Shown here: positions 14,801 to 27,500 of the stretch, in pieces
Layout of the letters: every line of letters begins with the position of its first letter
Numbering within the stretch: the stretch's first letter is position 1
Assembly (NCBI RefSeq): GCF_003672135.1
Contig: NC_039507.1
Coordinates: forward strand, 744,001 to 808,000
Source: Ooceraea biroi
Lineage: Eukaryota > Arthropoda > Insecta > Hymenoptera > Formicidae
DNA: 64,000 nucleotides
Direction of reading: 5' to 3'
Translations under genes and position numbers: made by a program
The notes under the pieces: model-generated
What the model was told of the DNA's origin: nothing
Databases searched by the model: none
Seen by the model: only the letters and a program-made list of their open reading frames with translations

Positions 14801-15067
14801 GCGTGAATATCTACAAACAGGGTTCTCCAATAGTTCCTTGAAGCGCTCTTCGACGGACTGGTCCTTCTTCGGACGGATCAGAATGAAAATCGTGGCCACG
14901 CGGGGACACGAGCGCAGCAACTTCTCCAGAAGGGCCTTCCCGAGGAAGCCGGTAGCGCCGGTCAGGAGGATCACCGTCTCGGCGAAGAACGTGTCGATCG
15001 AGCCTCCCCTCGAGTGTGCCTCGTCGCTCGCATGTCCCGAATTGGTTTGTGCGTTCGTCGTTCCCAT
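11822..15067 (-). CDS. Fatty acyl-CoA reductase (alcohol-forming)
   Basis: This enzyme family reduces long-chain fatty acyl-CoA to fatty alcohol with NADPH, usually at the ER or peroxisome membrane, and supplies wax, cuticular-lipid or pheromone precursors. Exons on the minus strand: 15067-14819, 14380-14064, 13517-13270, 12812-12626, 12560-12375, 12271-12011 and 11900-11822. They splice in frame to 508 residues plus TGA, which is the usual family length. The Rossmann NADP-binding motif TGATGFLG is at residues 36-43, HVSTAYSN sits in exon 2, and the catalytic YxxxK (YTLTK) is at 224-228. The C-terminal sterile/FAR_C region follows, with a hydrophobic stretch (FIHAIMVATLHFLPAFIVDL) and a final membrane-like helix ending KCAGR. 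The start at 15067 is the first Met of the exon and gives a short low-complexity leader before the fold. Insects have many paralogs, so substrate chain length cannot be assigned. Confidence 0.93.
13721..13791. repeat. Short inverted repeat in reductase intron 2
   Basis: ATTTCTTTAGCAAA (13721-13734) recurs as its exact reverse complement at 13778-13791, with 43 bases between. The loop also contains AATGCAATTTGCATT, itself a near-palindrome. It may be a tiny degraded inverted-repeat element; no target duplication was found. Confidence 0.6.
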
Positions 15068-17640
15068 TTCGATGCGTGCGGTGTTTTACGCGCGGCGTCG
15101 TCTAAATATCAACGTCAAGAACATTAATATCAAGCATTAAGGGACAAGGGGCAAATTCAAAGTCTCGAATCGCGCTACCTGCGCGATCCATCGGCGCGCA
15201 AGCGCGCATGTCGGCATAATTTATGCAACGATTACGAATGTATCCTTGACCCGAGAGATATGTGTGGCTTCTGCAACACATGTCTTTTTCCAGATCGATA
15301 CGGCCGGTGGTGACGGTCATCAACCGACGTCGAGAAAGGCGTTCGTTAATGTTTCATAAGCGAGTACACAGTTTCGTCGTGTATGTAGCTATAATCGCGC
15401 GTGAAATGTTACGTATAATGTCGGTCGCGAGCCTACTTTGTCCGACATTGTCTTCTCTGACGACGTCACAGAGCCGGACAATAGAGCACAATAAGACCAT
15501 ATAATTTTGCAATGGCCATCGTGCAAATTATTCTATTTTCCTGTGTACTCTGCATTTACGCTTCAACATGGATTTGTAACTAATTTTTTCCTTCCTCTCT
15601 CGCTCTTTCTTTCGTTCTCTTTCTTGCTGAAACATTACGTGACATAATCGACAAACGGACGTTCTATCAAGGTCGAGTTTACGTTAGACACTTATCGCCC
15701 TGGTTTGTTTCTTCGCTCGATGCGAGAAGATAATTCGAGGCCTCGAACGATATAATTACGAAATAGTATCTCACGATGGACTCTTATCACCGGCTATCGA
15801 GGATGATGCACTGACCTGACTCACGCTGAACAGGAGACGAAAGCAGACAGAAACGGAAATAAAGAGGATGCAGCGACTGGTGCGCTATTAACACAAGTAT
15901 TGCAAATGTATGCGTCTCGAGATGAAATAGTTGAGAAATAACTGGATAATTAAATAAAACCGATTCCTCCGGCCTGTTTAATCATTAAGATCATTAATTA
16001 ATTACGAGCGATAAGTGCGCTTGGAGATTTCCGGTGACTTTGAAAACGTTTCCTTGTACATCTCGAGTAAGTAGAGCGAGTTTAAAAATTGCGCAAACGA
16101 CCGCTGTCGTAGGTCAGTATCGACTAATTAAAACTAGATAAGTAAAAGCAAGTGAATGAAATAATCAAAGCAAGCAAAAGAGAGGAAGACGTATCAAATA
16201 AGATTGTACTTGAATGTAACTTATGGTAGCGCTTGTATGGCACAATTGTCAAGTTTGCAGAGTATATACGCGCTTTTCGAGCAAAAGATTTCTTCATCCA
16301 TTGAGACCATAGACATTGGTATGCCCTTCGTACGCCAAAGGGTTAATGCAGCATTGCCACCGTCATTGCACGTGGTATGATTCAGAGAAAAAGAGAAAGA
16401 GAGAGAGAAGCGATCGATCGACCTGTACGCTCCAAATATCGATCGGCCAGCCATACCAGAAGTTACACTTTTCGCGTATACGTATGGGCGTATGATGCAC
16501 GGTAATTCTGATATCGTACGATGCAGAAGTCGCTCTGCTCAAGCAATTGAAATATAATTGAAATAAAAAGAAAAAAAATGTAAAGTACGGACTCTGATTT
16601 TCTTCTCGATGAAAATCACGGATGATACTTTTCGTATTCGCGAAAATGATTTCACGTTTCAATCTTGACTTCTTACGAGATGCGTGTGTTTTATTGTGTA
16701 ACTGGAATCGCGAATCCGCGATTATCCCTCGTACCTTGCTCCATTTAAGATGTATAATAATTTCAACCTCGATATAACGACAAATTTCTTTGACTCGACA
16801 TACCGTAATAAGATGCAGATGAGAACCCGTTGCCCCGTCAATTTTTCATTACGATCTTATCTTATCGTGGTTACGTGTTGGGATATTAATTCGACGGAAT
16901 TCTCATAATGCGATAACGCATTTTACGGCGTGACGCGAGAATTGCGATCGCGAAACGCACAACAGTGCGAGGAAATTTCGGATGCGGTGTTGTGTCTTGA
17001 CAAGACATACTTTATTCTGTTTCTGACTGACATTGTGACGAAACAGATGGTATATTCTTCGCAGGAACAACGAGAAAAGAGTCTTGATATCGGTTGAACA
17101 GACCGCTTTGCATAGTAACGAATCATTATTCGAACGAGTGAAATATTTTCTGAAGCAATTTTCATTTAATTAAGATAACGAGTAAAGAAAGTAAAGTTCT
17201 GGAGTAATTTATTTAGCTGTTTGCAAAAGCAGGTTACTTGGTGTTTGCAGCAGTATTTTGGATAGAATCATGACACGATTTTTTAAATAAAATTAAAGAC
17301 GGTACCTTTTAAATCGAGTCATTGATCACGTTCAAAGACACTCGATGATTGCGTAATTATTGACTAATAATTATAATTAATTTATTTATATTCTTTCATC
17401 GAATTATTTAATTTTCAAAATCCGAATCGTGCAATCGTCGTGTTTCGTGAACGTGATTTCAAGTTCCTTGATATTCCTTTCTCTTCTCTCTCTCTTTCTC
17501 TTTTATTTTTTTATACATCTTTTTCCGGTTTTTCTGATTTTTTGAAACAAAAGCTTCACAAATTCCGCACGCCGGTGTCCGCGCGCATCGCCACCTTGAC
17601 GCGAGAGAATCCAATTAATTAATCAATCAATCATTTAATT
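15068..17640. other. Upstream region of the reductase gene, no gene seen
   Basis: No exon with coding character was found on either strand. The open frames here are short and lack recognisable content. Part of it is probably 5' UTR, leader intron and promoter of the minus-strand reductase. Confidence 0.5.
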
Positions 17641-18560
17641 AAAATCAATTAACGCATGCACTATCTTCGCGCTTTCCCCTCGTGATGCCGGTCGCGTGCA
17701 ATCGGGATCGCGCAAAGAATCACGCACGTGCGGATATTCCGGCAGATGTTCGCAGCCCGAAAACTCGGAAAGTACTCGCACTTACCGAGACCGGAAATGA
17801 GGAGAACCGGGAGAGGTGTCCTCGCGATTCTTTCTGGTGCACACACCTCGGCCACGCCGCACCACGCCACACCACACCACGCCACGCCACGCCACGTTCC
17901 GATACGCGCAACGATCGGCCACCTCACCTCTCCCTGCTGAAGAGCTACCCTGACAAAGGGAGCAAGATGCGCACTGGCTTGGCTTCGAGGTCGACGTCGG
18001 CGTCGACGCTATCACGCTCGCTATCGTGTGCCGTGCGCTGCGCGCTGCGCGTTGCACTGCGTTGTGTACGCTGTCTGTTAGCGGCAGATGGTGAGAATCC
18101 CCCCCGTGGAAGACGAGGAAGAAAGGGGCAGAGAGCCCCCGTAACGCACGCGTAAGGATTGCACGATGATCGAGGGGGTTGAAACTGCGCGAACGAACCG
18201 ACCGACCGGAGGCCAAATCGTATATCGGCCGAAAAATCGATCGCGTCACACTCCGAGGTGCTTCGTGGTCATACACGTTAGATCACGTCGCACGCGCGAA
18301 ACAAAGCTGAAAGAGAAACGAAATTCTTTCACCACCGCGCGTAACGATATCGCGCGCACGATCGTGCTTATCGTGAAAAATGCAAAATTCGTGCAAAAAT
18401 GCTTCGTCTTTGGTTGGAACCGTTTTTTCAGTTTCTTTACAGTTCACAGGTTTCGTAACTTCGATTTCATACGTCACTCGGTCAGACTTGAGGATGAAAA
18501 AATTAATTGAACTTCGAGCCAATAATCACCAAGGACGTTGAAAGAAGACCGGCGAGAAGT
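17641..18560. promoter_or_regulatory. GC- and CpG-rich island with CCACG minisatellite
   Basis: This segment is clearly richer in G+C and CpG than its AT-rich neighbours. A pentamer array of CCACG/CCACA/CCGCA units lies at about 17852-17896. Several overlapping open frames of up to about 160 codons exist on both strands, but this is what unbiased GC-rich DNA gives, and their residues are low complexity (Arg, His, Pro). It could be a distal promoter or leader exon for the reductase on the minus strand. That role is inference. Confidence 0.35.
17852..17896. repeat. CCACG pentanucleotide minisatellite
   Basis: Around nine imperfect copies of a 5-bp unit (mostly CCACG, with CCACA and CCGCA variants) lie head to tail. 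Confidence 0.8.
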
Positions 18561-20928
18561 GAGCAAAGCGGGTTGCCGTACGTGTGGAGTAAAAATGTGG
18601 ATAGTCCGCACAGGACGGACTCGCCTGAAAGAATTTAGACGCGTGATCCGCTTAGTGCTTTAGATACGTTGCACTTAATATTGCACTAAACGTTGCCAGC
18701 GTGTATTTAACCGGGAGCCGTGTAATTGAATCTGCTGGAACCAGCTGTTGCCTGAAACTCGATTGTAACTCGAGTCTTCGTTTTGTACGCTCGCGAAGTT
18801 ATTTACCGACAACATCCATCCACCCGCTCGCGCGCGCCTAAGTTCCGTCCACGGGGAACCGATTTTATCGTACGTTGCAATGAGTACATTTATGCGACGT
18901 CCGCATTGATCGAACAATAATCTCAAAGTATCCCTCGCAAAATATCCCTCAAAAGCAACGCATGCAAAAGCGGAAAAGAAGAAACGTGACCGATCTGCAT
19001 GTGGCTCATGAATCTGAATTTGCTGCGCACTTGCGGCTGCATAAGGAACGGCAGAGGGAGAGGAAAAGTGAGAGAGAGGGGGGAGGGGGAGGGAGGGGGA
19101 GAGAAAGAAAGAGAGAAAGAGACACTTTCCTTCATCAACGAAAGTATTATGCAACGCTGCATACTGCTGCGCTGCACTAAGCAAACCGACACGGAAGAAC
19201 TTTCTTCAGCTGCATACGTTCACACAGCGCCCCAAGCACTTCTCTCCCTTCTCCTTACCTTCACCGAAGTAAGTCCTGCGTGTAAATCGCGTAAAACCGC
19301 TGGTTACACCGTCGACTTGTGCGTTGCCACCGACGTAACTTCCGCAACTGAAACATGCGTCTCAAATGTACCTACCTTATAATACTTTTTGCCCGTTAAA
19401 GCCATCCCTACTACCGCTGCATCGTTGTCGAGTCTCTTAAATTTATTCATTTTTTACATTAATTTTTCTAATCGCTCCTACAAAGGTAGCAAGACAATTG
19501 GCGTCATCCACTAGCCATAATTTATTCGCGATCTTATTTTTACTTAACATGTTGCCTATTGGAATAGTCATGCATCGAATACACAGGAGGACGTTAACGA
19601 AATGTTGAAAGCTTATTCTGCTGTAAAGCACGCATTTGACGGTTGAAAGAATAAGAAAGAATAAGTTATAAACAGAACAAAATTATCAAAAAATACCGAT
19701 AAATTATTCGAAGGTATCTTACATGAATGTCGAAAAGTGTATCATAAGTTTAATCGTATAAGATACTCACATACATTAATAATACAAATATCGAAAACAC
19801 ATTTCTTTATAATTTTCCATCAATAAAGGAAATTTCCGAAACAAATTGCAGTGTTTCACTTAAGGAAAAGTTGTAAACACCAATTTGATACGAGAACAAT
19901 CACAAGATAGTTTGAGATCCGTCGGAGAATGGCCTTCTCTTGATTCTTGGGATCAGACGTCGGGCCACGGATAAAGGTTACTTGAAAATAATCACACGAA
20001 ACATGTTTTTATTTCACTCTACCTTACGATATAGTATCGCCGAGCGTCACTCGATGGACAAAAATAAAAAAAAAGAAAACAGGCATGCAAAAAAAGCAAA
20101 AAAGGATAGTTACAATATTTGAATATTCGAAAAACTTGCGAAAACCGCTAAATTTTTCCGTATGTAATAATATCGCGCTGATCATTTCGACATATGGCAT
20201 TATTATCTGATTCCTCAATGATGAGAGATCTGAAGATGAATCGGCAGTTTCAGCCTAGTTTACATTCGAGATATTATTCCTACCATGGCGAGAAATCAAG
20301 ACCATCTGTGCGAATTGTATCTATTATTACATTATGCATATATCGTTTTATAGATAAGCGTGAGTAATGATGTTTCTTCTTTCTCAATCCATTTATACAT
20401 GTATTGCGTCAGTCAAAAATTGCGGTTCGATTCTTGCGTCAAATTTTACTTTATTGCATTCAATAGAAACAAATTATTCATCGATCAAGTAATCGCTATC
20501 GTTGCTTGTCAATTAGACATTGTCTATGATATAAACATTATTAACGCTGTTGCTTGTATTACATATAAATCGATTTGAAAAATTGAAAATCGAACCGAAC
20601 TTTTTAACTGATTCAATATAATCATTTTTACAAGCATACTTTTCTCAACGATTCCAAAATTCTCTCTCCGCGCACGGAGATCAATGCGTCACGGAAATAT
20701 TTTGTTGACTAAAAAGAACAGTGTAGTAAATTGAATGTATTAATATCGATCTCGTGAAGAACGATTCTCACTTCGTCAATAGTGTTTTCTCCAAAAATGG
20801 GTACCATTTATTGGCACACTTGTATACCTATTGCCCGTAATTATCAGCTTTGCAGAGCATAGATGCATACGCATCTCGCAATGGGAGAACCGAGAACACA
20901 CAAGGTAAGATGGAGATATGTCGCGGTA
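18561..20928. other. Intergenic stretch, no gene seen
   Basis: No supported gene. A purine-rich G/A tract occupies about 19060-19125 and produces the spurious Ser/Pro- and Arg/Glu-rich frames on both strands. Confidence 0.5.
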
Positions 20929-21510
20929 CGCGTGCCGATTTCGAAACCTTATATTCAAGAGGCAAAGTATGTCAGCGGCATATTATTCGTAAAGCACACC
21001 TACACATCTGATAACAACACGCGCGTGAATTTATCGAGAAATCAATATTGAAGCAAAATCCCAGAAATGATTCATACGATCGCATTTGCAGTGCTCGATG
21101 CCGATGTCCCGATGAATACAAGCCTCGCGATGCATGCTGTAATGTTATCTCGCGTCAAGAAATTTCAAACATTTTTCATTTCTATATCGTAAGATTCTCC
21201 CTGATACGGCAACCACGCGTGCCGATTGTGAAACTTTATGTTTCGAAGTCGAAGTGAGATATTCGTGAAGCGCACATATACATCTGATAATAACAATGCG
21301 CATGACTTTATCGAGAAATCAATATTAAAGCGAAATCAGGAAATTATTAATACGATCTAGATCTGTGATGTCAATGTCCCGATAAATACAAACCTCGCAA
21401 TATTATCTCGCTTGAAGGAATTTTAAATATTTTTCATTTCTATATCGTAAGATTCTTCCTGACGATGACAATGGAACGCCGATTATGAAAGCGTTATTTA
21501 TGTTGTTCCG
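20929..21510. repeat. Diverged tandem duplication, 287-bp period
   Basis: Two copies lie head to tail, the first starting at 20929 and the second at 21216, both opening with CGCGTGCCGATT. Shared landmarks in the same order are the pair ACATCTGATAA and TTTATCGAGAAATCAATATT, then TTTTTCATTTCTATATCGTA and the following AGATTCT. A third, truncated copy seems to begin at about 21475 (AACGCCGATTATGAAA). The copies differ by many substitutions and small indels, so the duplication is old. There is no open frame and no resemblance to a known family that I recognise. Confidence 0.8.
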
Positions 21511-24500
21511 CGCATCTCAAAGTTCGTAGATTAAAGAAAAGGAGACAAGATCGAAGTCTCTTCTTGCGTGCGTATGCCACTGCTGTGTATTGCTCGCTTT
21601 TTAAAAAATTCTCTTGATGAAGGTAATACTCGTTTCCGTAATAAATAAGTAATAAATAGATCTCCGCAAAAATAGATCTTGTATAGAAATAAATTCCTGC
21701 AAGTACATCCTTCAGGTGTCTATATATCTCTTTACGTACAAAATAAAGAGAATCTTCATAAATGGTTCATTTTTCCGTTTCCAGTCGATTTTCTAAGAAG
21801 AGGATACGTTTGCGGCTTTATGTAAAGTACTTACTTAATTGACATAAAAATATTATGTTTCTACGAATATAACATGTGCAGAAACTATATTTTTCACAAT
21901 AAACATAAAAAATAAAAAAGTGTCTTATTCGACGGCAAGATTAACAAACAGGATTAACCAGTATATGAAAATCAGTATTCCAAAAAATTAATTATTATGT
22001 ATGAAAAAACAAATTGTGAAAGTCATCTAAGGATGACGTGCCGACTACAGGCGAATTTTCTTTGATTTTATTTTGTTTTCGTATTGTTCGTACTGAACAC
22101 ATTTTACTCACCTTTATGTATCATCATATCCTTTTTATTATCCCTTAATCCTAGCGCGCTATTCTCGCATTTCCGAGATAAATTTAACAATTTTGCGCTA
22201 AGATCTCACTAGGTGTAATCTTATTAGCAAGAATTGCATTACGAGTCAGACACTGTTATGTAGCATAACACGCAAATTGATTTCCGCTATAATTGATTAT
22301 AGCGAGTATAATTCTTTTTCATATTCCTTTTTATTCAAACTGGATCCATTTTCTCCTTTCTTTTTTTTCATTAGCTTTTCTCTTCCTCCTTCATTTTTAC
22401 GCTTGCGTGAGAATGTACCTTCCGTTTTTATTCTTCACAGCTACCCTCTTAATTAAATTTCATCAACAGAGTTTGCAATAACAGGGCTGAAGAACTTGGA
22501 CCGCGCAAAATGTACCTGCTAAATTATAACAATAAAGTTTACTGATATCTCAATGCTGAACGATCTGGATCTCCAAAAATGTCATTAGTGGCCGTCATAT
22601 ATTTACTATATCTCGCGCGATCAGATTTCCCTCGCGACGTAGACTAATTCTGTTATCATGCCTCTTCTCGATTGAAGATCCCGCAGCTCTTCCCGCTTGG
22701 ACACATTTCAACCTTTTCGACTTTGTTACATCATTTTCGTTCATCCGCGTGATTGCTCATACCCGCCCGAGCACAGCAGCTTGTTGGACTTTTACCGGAT
22801 GTCTCTTCTCTCGCTGCTTTCGCTCTTATTTACTGCTCATGACTAACTCGTTTCTCTTCTTTCTCCCCTCGCTACGTGCGCGAACGAGCCAGCGAGTAAC
22901 GTAACTCTCACAGCCCACTCTGGACCAGCTCTGCCAGCCAATACTTGGAAGTGCTGGTGATATAAGCATCATACATACGCATCGATCAAGGACCGATTCG
23001 ATACGAAATGTATCCCAAAAACGGCACACCACACCTGTAGCCACGCATGTAGAAAGGTGGCAATCCCTTTTACGCCAGATGATCATCATCCATCTTCCCC
23101 GTTTCTTCTCCTCTCGTCTGAAGGATCTGACGTGCTAGCGATTGCCTCGCGCGGAGGCACGTAGGACTTTCATTTTCGCAGAAACGACATCGAAATCCCG
23201 GATCGCACGCGCGTAATCGAGACGCGGCGCATATAATCATCGGCTCGCGATCCGAACGCGTACCGCATCGCCCGCTATTAATAAAATAAACGCGGCTATT
23301 TTTAATCCAGCGCGACGTCATCCTCTCACTATGAGAAACGCGAAGAACGGTAAAATCCAGAGAGTTGCTTGACCGAGGCCAAAACTGACCTCGCATTCTT
23401 TTTTTTCTCGTGTTTGTGCGTCCGAATCGCGCCGATCGCTCGTGTAATTCTCGTCTGCCCGATCTGGCATTTATCAATGTTGTTGCTAATTATGCTTGTT
23501 AGTCGAACATTCGCAGGATCAAAATCTAATTCCGTTGCTCGCGCTCGCGAGCTCAACACTGAAATAGAACGGGTTATCATCACGACCTGGAGAGACTTGC
23601 AACGGCGCAACGAGAAAAATATCACAGTCATTAACGCATGTAATTAGCAATAAACGCGCAATATTGTCTTCTTTTACTACGTATACATAGTATATAACGG
23701 ATCTTTCGAATCTGATAAATCATTCGCAAAGAAGAATGCACCTTTGATCCTCACCGCGATTATCCTTTGTCATTTTAAAAGTTCGCTTGGTCACCGAATT
23801 AAATTATTAAACGCGCGCAAACACGTTAATAATGGATTAGCGTGATGAATTCGCAAAGCAGATCAAGGAATTTGCTTTTGCGAGAATGATAGGATCGTCT
23901 AGATGCTTCTGAATGGAGTTTGCGAAGGAGGGACGCGTACAAGTATCATGACGTAATAGGAAGTCTCGGTAACGGAGCGTGTATTGCTGAGCGGTAAAAG
24001 TATCGCGTCATTGCATCTTAATATCACGACGTGTACATGATCAAGAAAAGAGAGAGAGAGAGAGAAAGAGATGATGTACGTATGTATGTATGTGCGTACG
24101 TAGATGTGCATATGAGAGAAAGGGAGAAAGAGAAACAGGAGGAAAAAAAAGGAACAGTCTTTCAGTTGTGCCAAACTTTTACATTATTTTTTACAACGTT
24201 GAAACACGTTGAGCCACTTAATTAAAGCTTCAGCTTAATGAAGATAATGAATTGTGGCTGAGTTAATTGCGAATTATGTAACTTTTTCCTCACTACAAGT
24301 ACACTTGCATTACGATTCCATCCGATGTTATTATACGGCTTATAGAAACGGAGTAACCAGCATTCTGTTACAAGACTCGGCATTGAAACATGCTAAATCG
24401 TACGCGGTCACTGCGTTAATATCCGCGCATCCATCGTACGTTAAGTCGGACTTGGGCATTCATTAACATTAACAAATGGCGCAATGACATTCCCGCAAGA

Positions 24501-27500
24501 TACGCAAGAAGAATCACTTAGCGAATACCTTAGCCCCGCACGAAGCCGGATATCGATCGCTCAAATACGCTTATTAAACCAGCTTAATCAAACACGATTG
24601 CATAATCGAACGGCGAACTCTTTCAGCAGCAAGCAGATTAGAAGAATGTCGACAAATTACGCAAATGATCGCAACAGTAAGAACAGCAGATTCAAACCAG
24701 AAGCCCTCATCACAATCGGATCGTACTTGTTCGTTTTGATTTCAGTACATTGACAGCCGGTGTCAATCATCAATAGAACAACCACAACAATGATTTAAAA
24801 AATCACATAAATTATCAGAGTAATATCCATTCAATGTTCCATGTTCCAGATGTAATTGCCACGCGAATCGAGGTTCGACGATAAGAATAATTCCACTGAA
24901 ATAAGAATAAAAAATAAAAGCCTAACAGAGTTGTGCGGAAAATCTTTACGATGTAATTACAAGTCTGAACGCGCGCGAATTATCGTATTACTCGCATGCG
25001 ATGAACGCATTCACACTCGATCGTGCGCATTCCTCTTGGCATGGAACACGACATGGAGACGCACGATAGTTCGTGGGAGGAGACTGATAGCCGAGTTGAT
25101 ACGCTAAGATCCTTCGTTTAATTAATTCCTCATTGCTTAGTCATTGCCACCCAGCCGCTTTGGCGTCGGGCCGAGTATCTCGCCGAGCATCGCCAAAGAT
25201 TCGTGCGCTTATCACCGACGTGGCATATCACACGAGTATCACAGATCAAAATAGACGAGGCGCGAAGTGCGCTCATACCCGCGCGCGCAAGGTCTCTCAT
25301 TGATTATTGATAAAATACCGATCATATCGGGGCGACAAATTAATTTTTAACGTGGCGCACTGCCGGGCGACAGCGACGCGTGCAAACAAACACGAACGGT
25401 CCTTCCGCTTTAGCACCTGTTGCATCAACGGCGTCGTTGCATCGATCGTCTTGTACCTGCCGTGAAATTTCCGCGTAGCGCTTTAAAATAACGCTGCGTT
25501 AAAATACGTTGACACGCGTATCAAACGTGTGCCTCTTCTCTCAAATACACCGGAAATAACAACGTGTGACGTTGCACAATGTCGATAAGTAATACCTGAG
25601 ATCAGTAATATCGCGATACCATTGAAAGATAAAAGCTTTTTTCCTTTTTATGAATGAAGGGTCCGGATCAAATTTTAACCGGATAGCGATAACGACCGGA
25701 AGGCGTCTACAATTGTGCCTTGCGGCGACTTCTAGGTTCGATTACTCAATTATTATTATTGAATATATACAAGTGATAAATTTAGCGTGTAAAATATCAC
25801 AGGCCAGCGAAGATCGCATCGAGCATCACGTGATGCCGATACGAAGGTATCAACAGTTTCGAATTCTTTCACACATTACGCCTACAATCCACCACCCTTC
25901 GATATAACGGGCCGACCCCCGAGTGCCGGAACGATGTTTCACGTCTTTTATTAATAAGCGTTTCTACGAATTCCGCCGCATAAGGTACGATTGACGCCCG
26001 TTGCTCCAACTATTCGGAGGATTCGCGCTCGCTAAACAATTCCGTGACGATATTAACGCGAATTTCCGGTACCGAAATACCGGATGCGAGAGGCTAATAA
26101 AGCCCGTTCGGACTCGTCACGAATATCGTCGTGACTAAACACCCGCACGATGCAATGCTGTCCAGAAAATCTGCATTAGACCGAACACAATTCACCGCAG
26201 TATGTGTATATACGTACGCAAGGAGGGAGTATTAGGAGAGAGGCGTTTATATATTTGATATAAAAATATAATAATTTAATCAATATGCAACTGTGCAGTT
26301 TTATTTCCGCGATTGTTCTCTAACGTGCGAAGTTAGTTTTATCTCGCCTACGTTATCTCGCAGACGGGAATTTGGGCAAAATACAAGCTTGCGTCGCAGG
26401 TGGCCACGGCTGCGTGATCTCTTTTCGCTCTTATGTTGACGTTGAAAATAAACCAGTTTTTTTTTCATCAACGTGAAAAGCAGTAACATCGGCTGAGTTA
26501 CAAGGTGGTTACGAAGAACAGGCACGTTCTTCGTGCGCGACAGTCCACCGCGTCTCCGTCAATATTTCGTGTAGTCACGATCAATAACTCGCAAGTCGCG
26601 TTTATATTTGCAGGACGTTTCTTGTATCCCTCAATTAAAAAATCAATTCGGTATCTTTCCGTCAGACCGATTCCTCGGCCTTTTAATTGAATCTTAGGAG
26701 AATGGTCTTTCGGCATCACTCGACTCGACTGTTGCGGTCTTTATTAGAAGATGTATCCCAAGATTACCCACTTGAACTGCGACAATCGGTTCTCAACAAA
26801 AAACCCACCATGGTTACAAAATCGCTCCGATATAAGGATATCTTGTTATCTTATCTATGTTATGCGCAATATGCAATTTTTAAAGGAGATAACATGAAAA
26901 ATGCGAAGGCGCTTTGTAATTACTTGGTCATTCATGTCGCGAAGCAAAGTTCGAGGCTGAGTTAGCTTTTCCGATTTAGTAATATCGTAAAATAGATATC
27001 TACATCAACTAATGCTCAAACATCAATAACGTGCGATTAGATTAAGTACGATAGTACGAAATTTTAGATATTCGTGAAATGTCGCCGGGAAATCCCAACA
27101 ATTGCGACATTGTACAAGTACCGTGATTTTAAGTACCACTCGATAGTTGACCAAGAGGATGACAAATCCGCGAACAATTTCCGTGACGTATATCGTCAAA
27201 CAGTATTTCACGCGAAGTGTTTGACGATTCTTCTTAGTTTCGAGGGTAAAGTACGTTGAAGTATACGAAGCTCTTCCGATGACCAATCGCCAACGCGCTC
27301 AATAAGTATCAATTCGTGCGTCATTCTCGCGCCGTGTGCCATCCATGCGATTTAAACGCGATAAATTGATAAAGTAACGTATGGCAGCCGATCATTGCAA
27401 ATCGGAAAGCGCAATAATAGCCGGTTGTCTTAAGCCGATCACGCCGAAAGCGTTGCGTTAAGCGGCTATCTCCAACGGGTCTACTTCATCGCGAGAATAA

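Noticed and set aside
17682..18276. Overlapping open frames of up to about 160 codons on both strands
   Set aside because: They lie in GC-rich DNA over a CCACG minisatellite, are present in several frames at once, and encode low-complexity Arg/His/Pro sequence without a domain.
18675..19192. Minus-strand frames of up to 169 codons
   Set aside because: They are driven by a purine-rich tract and show Ser/Pro/Phe low complexity only.
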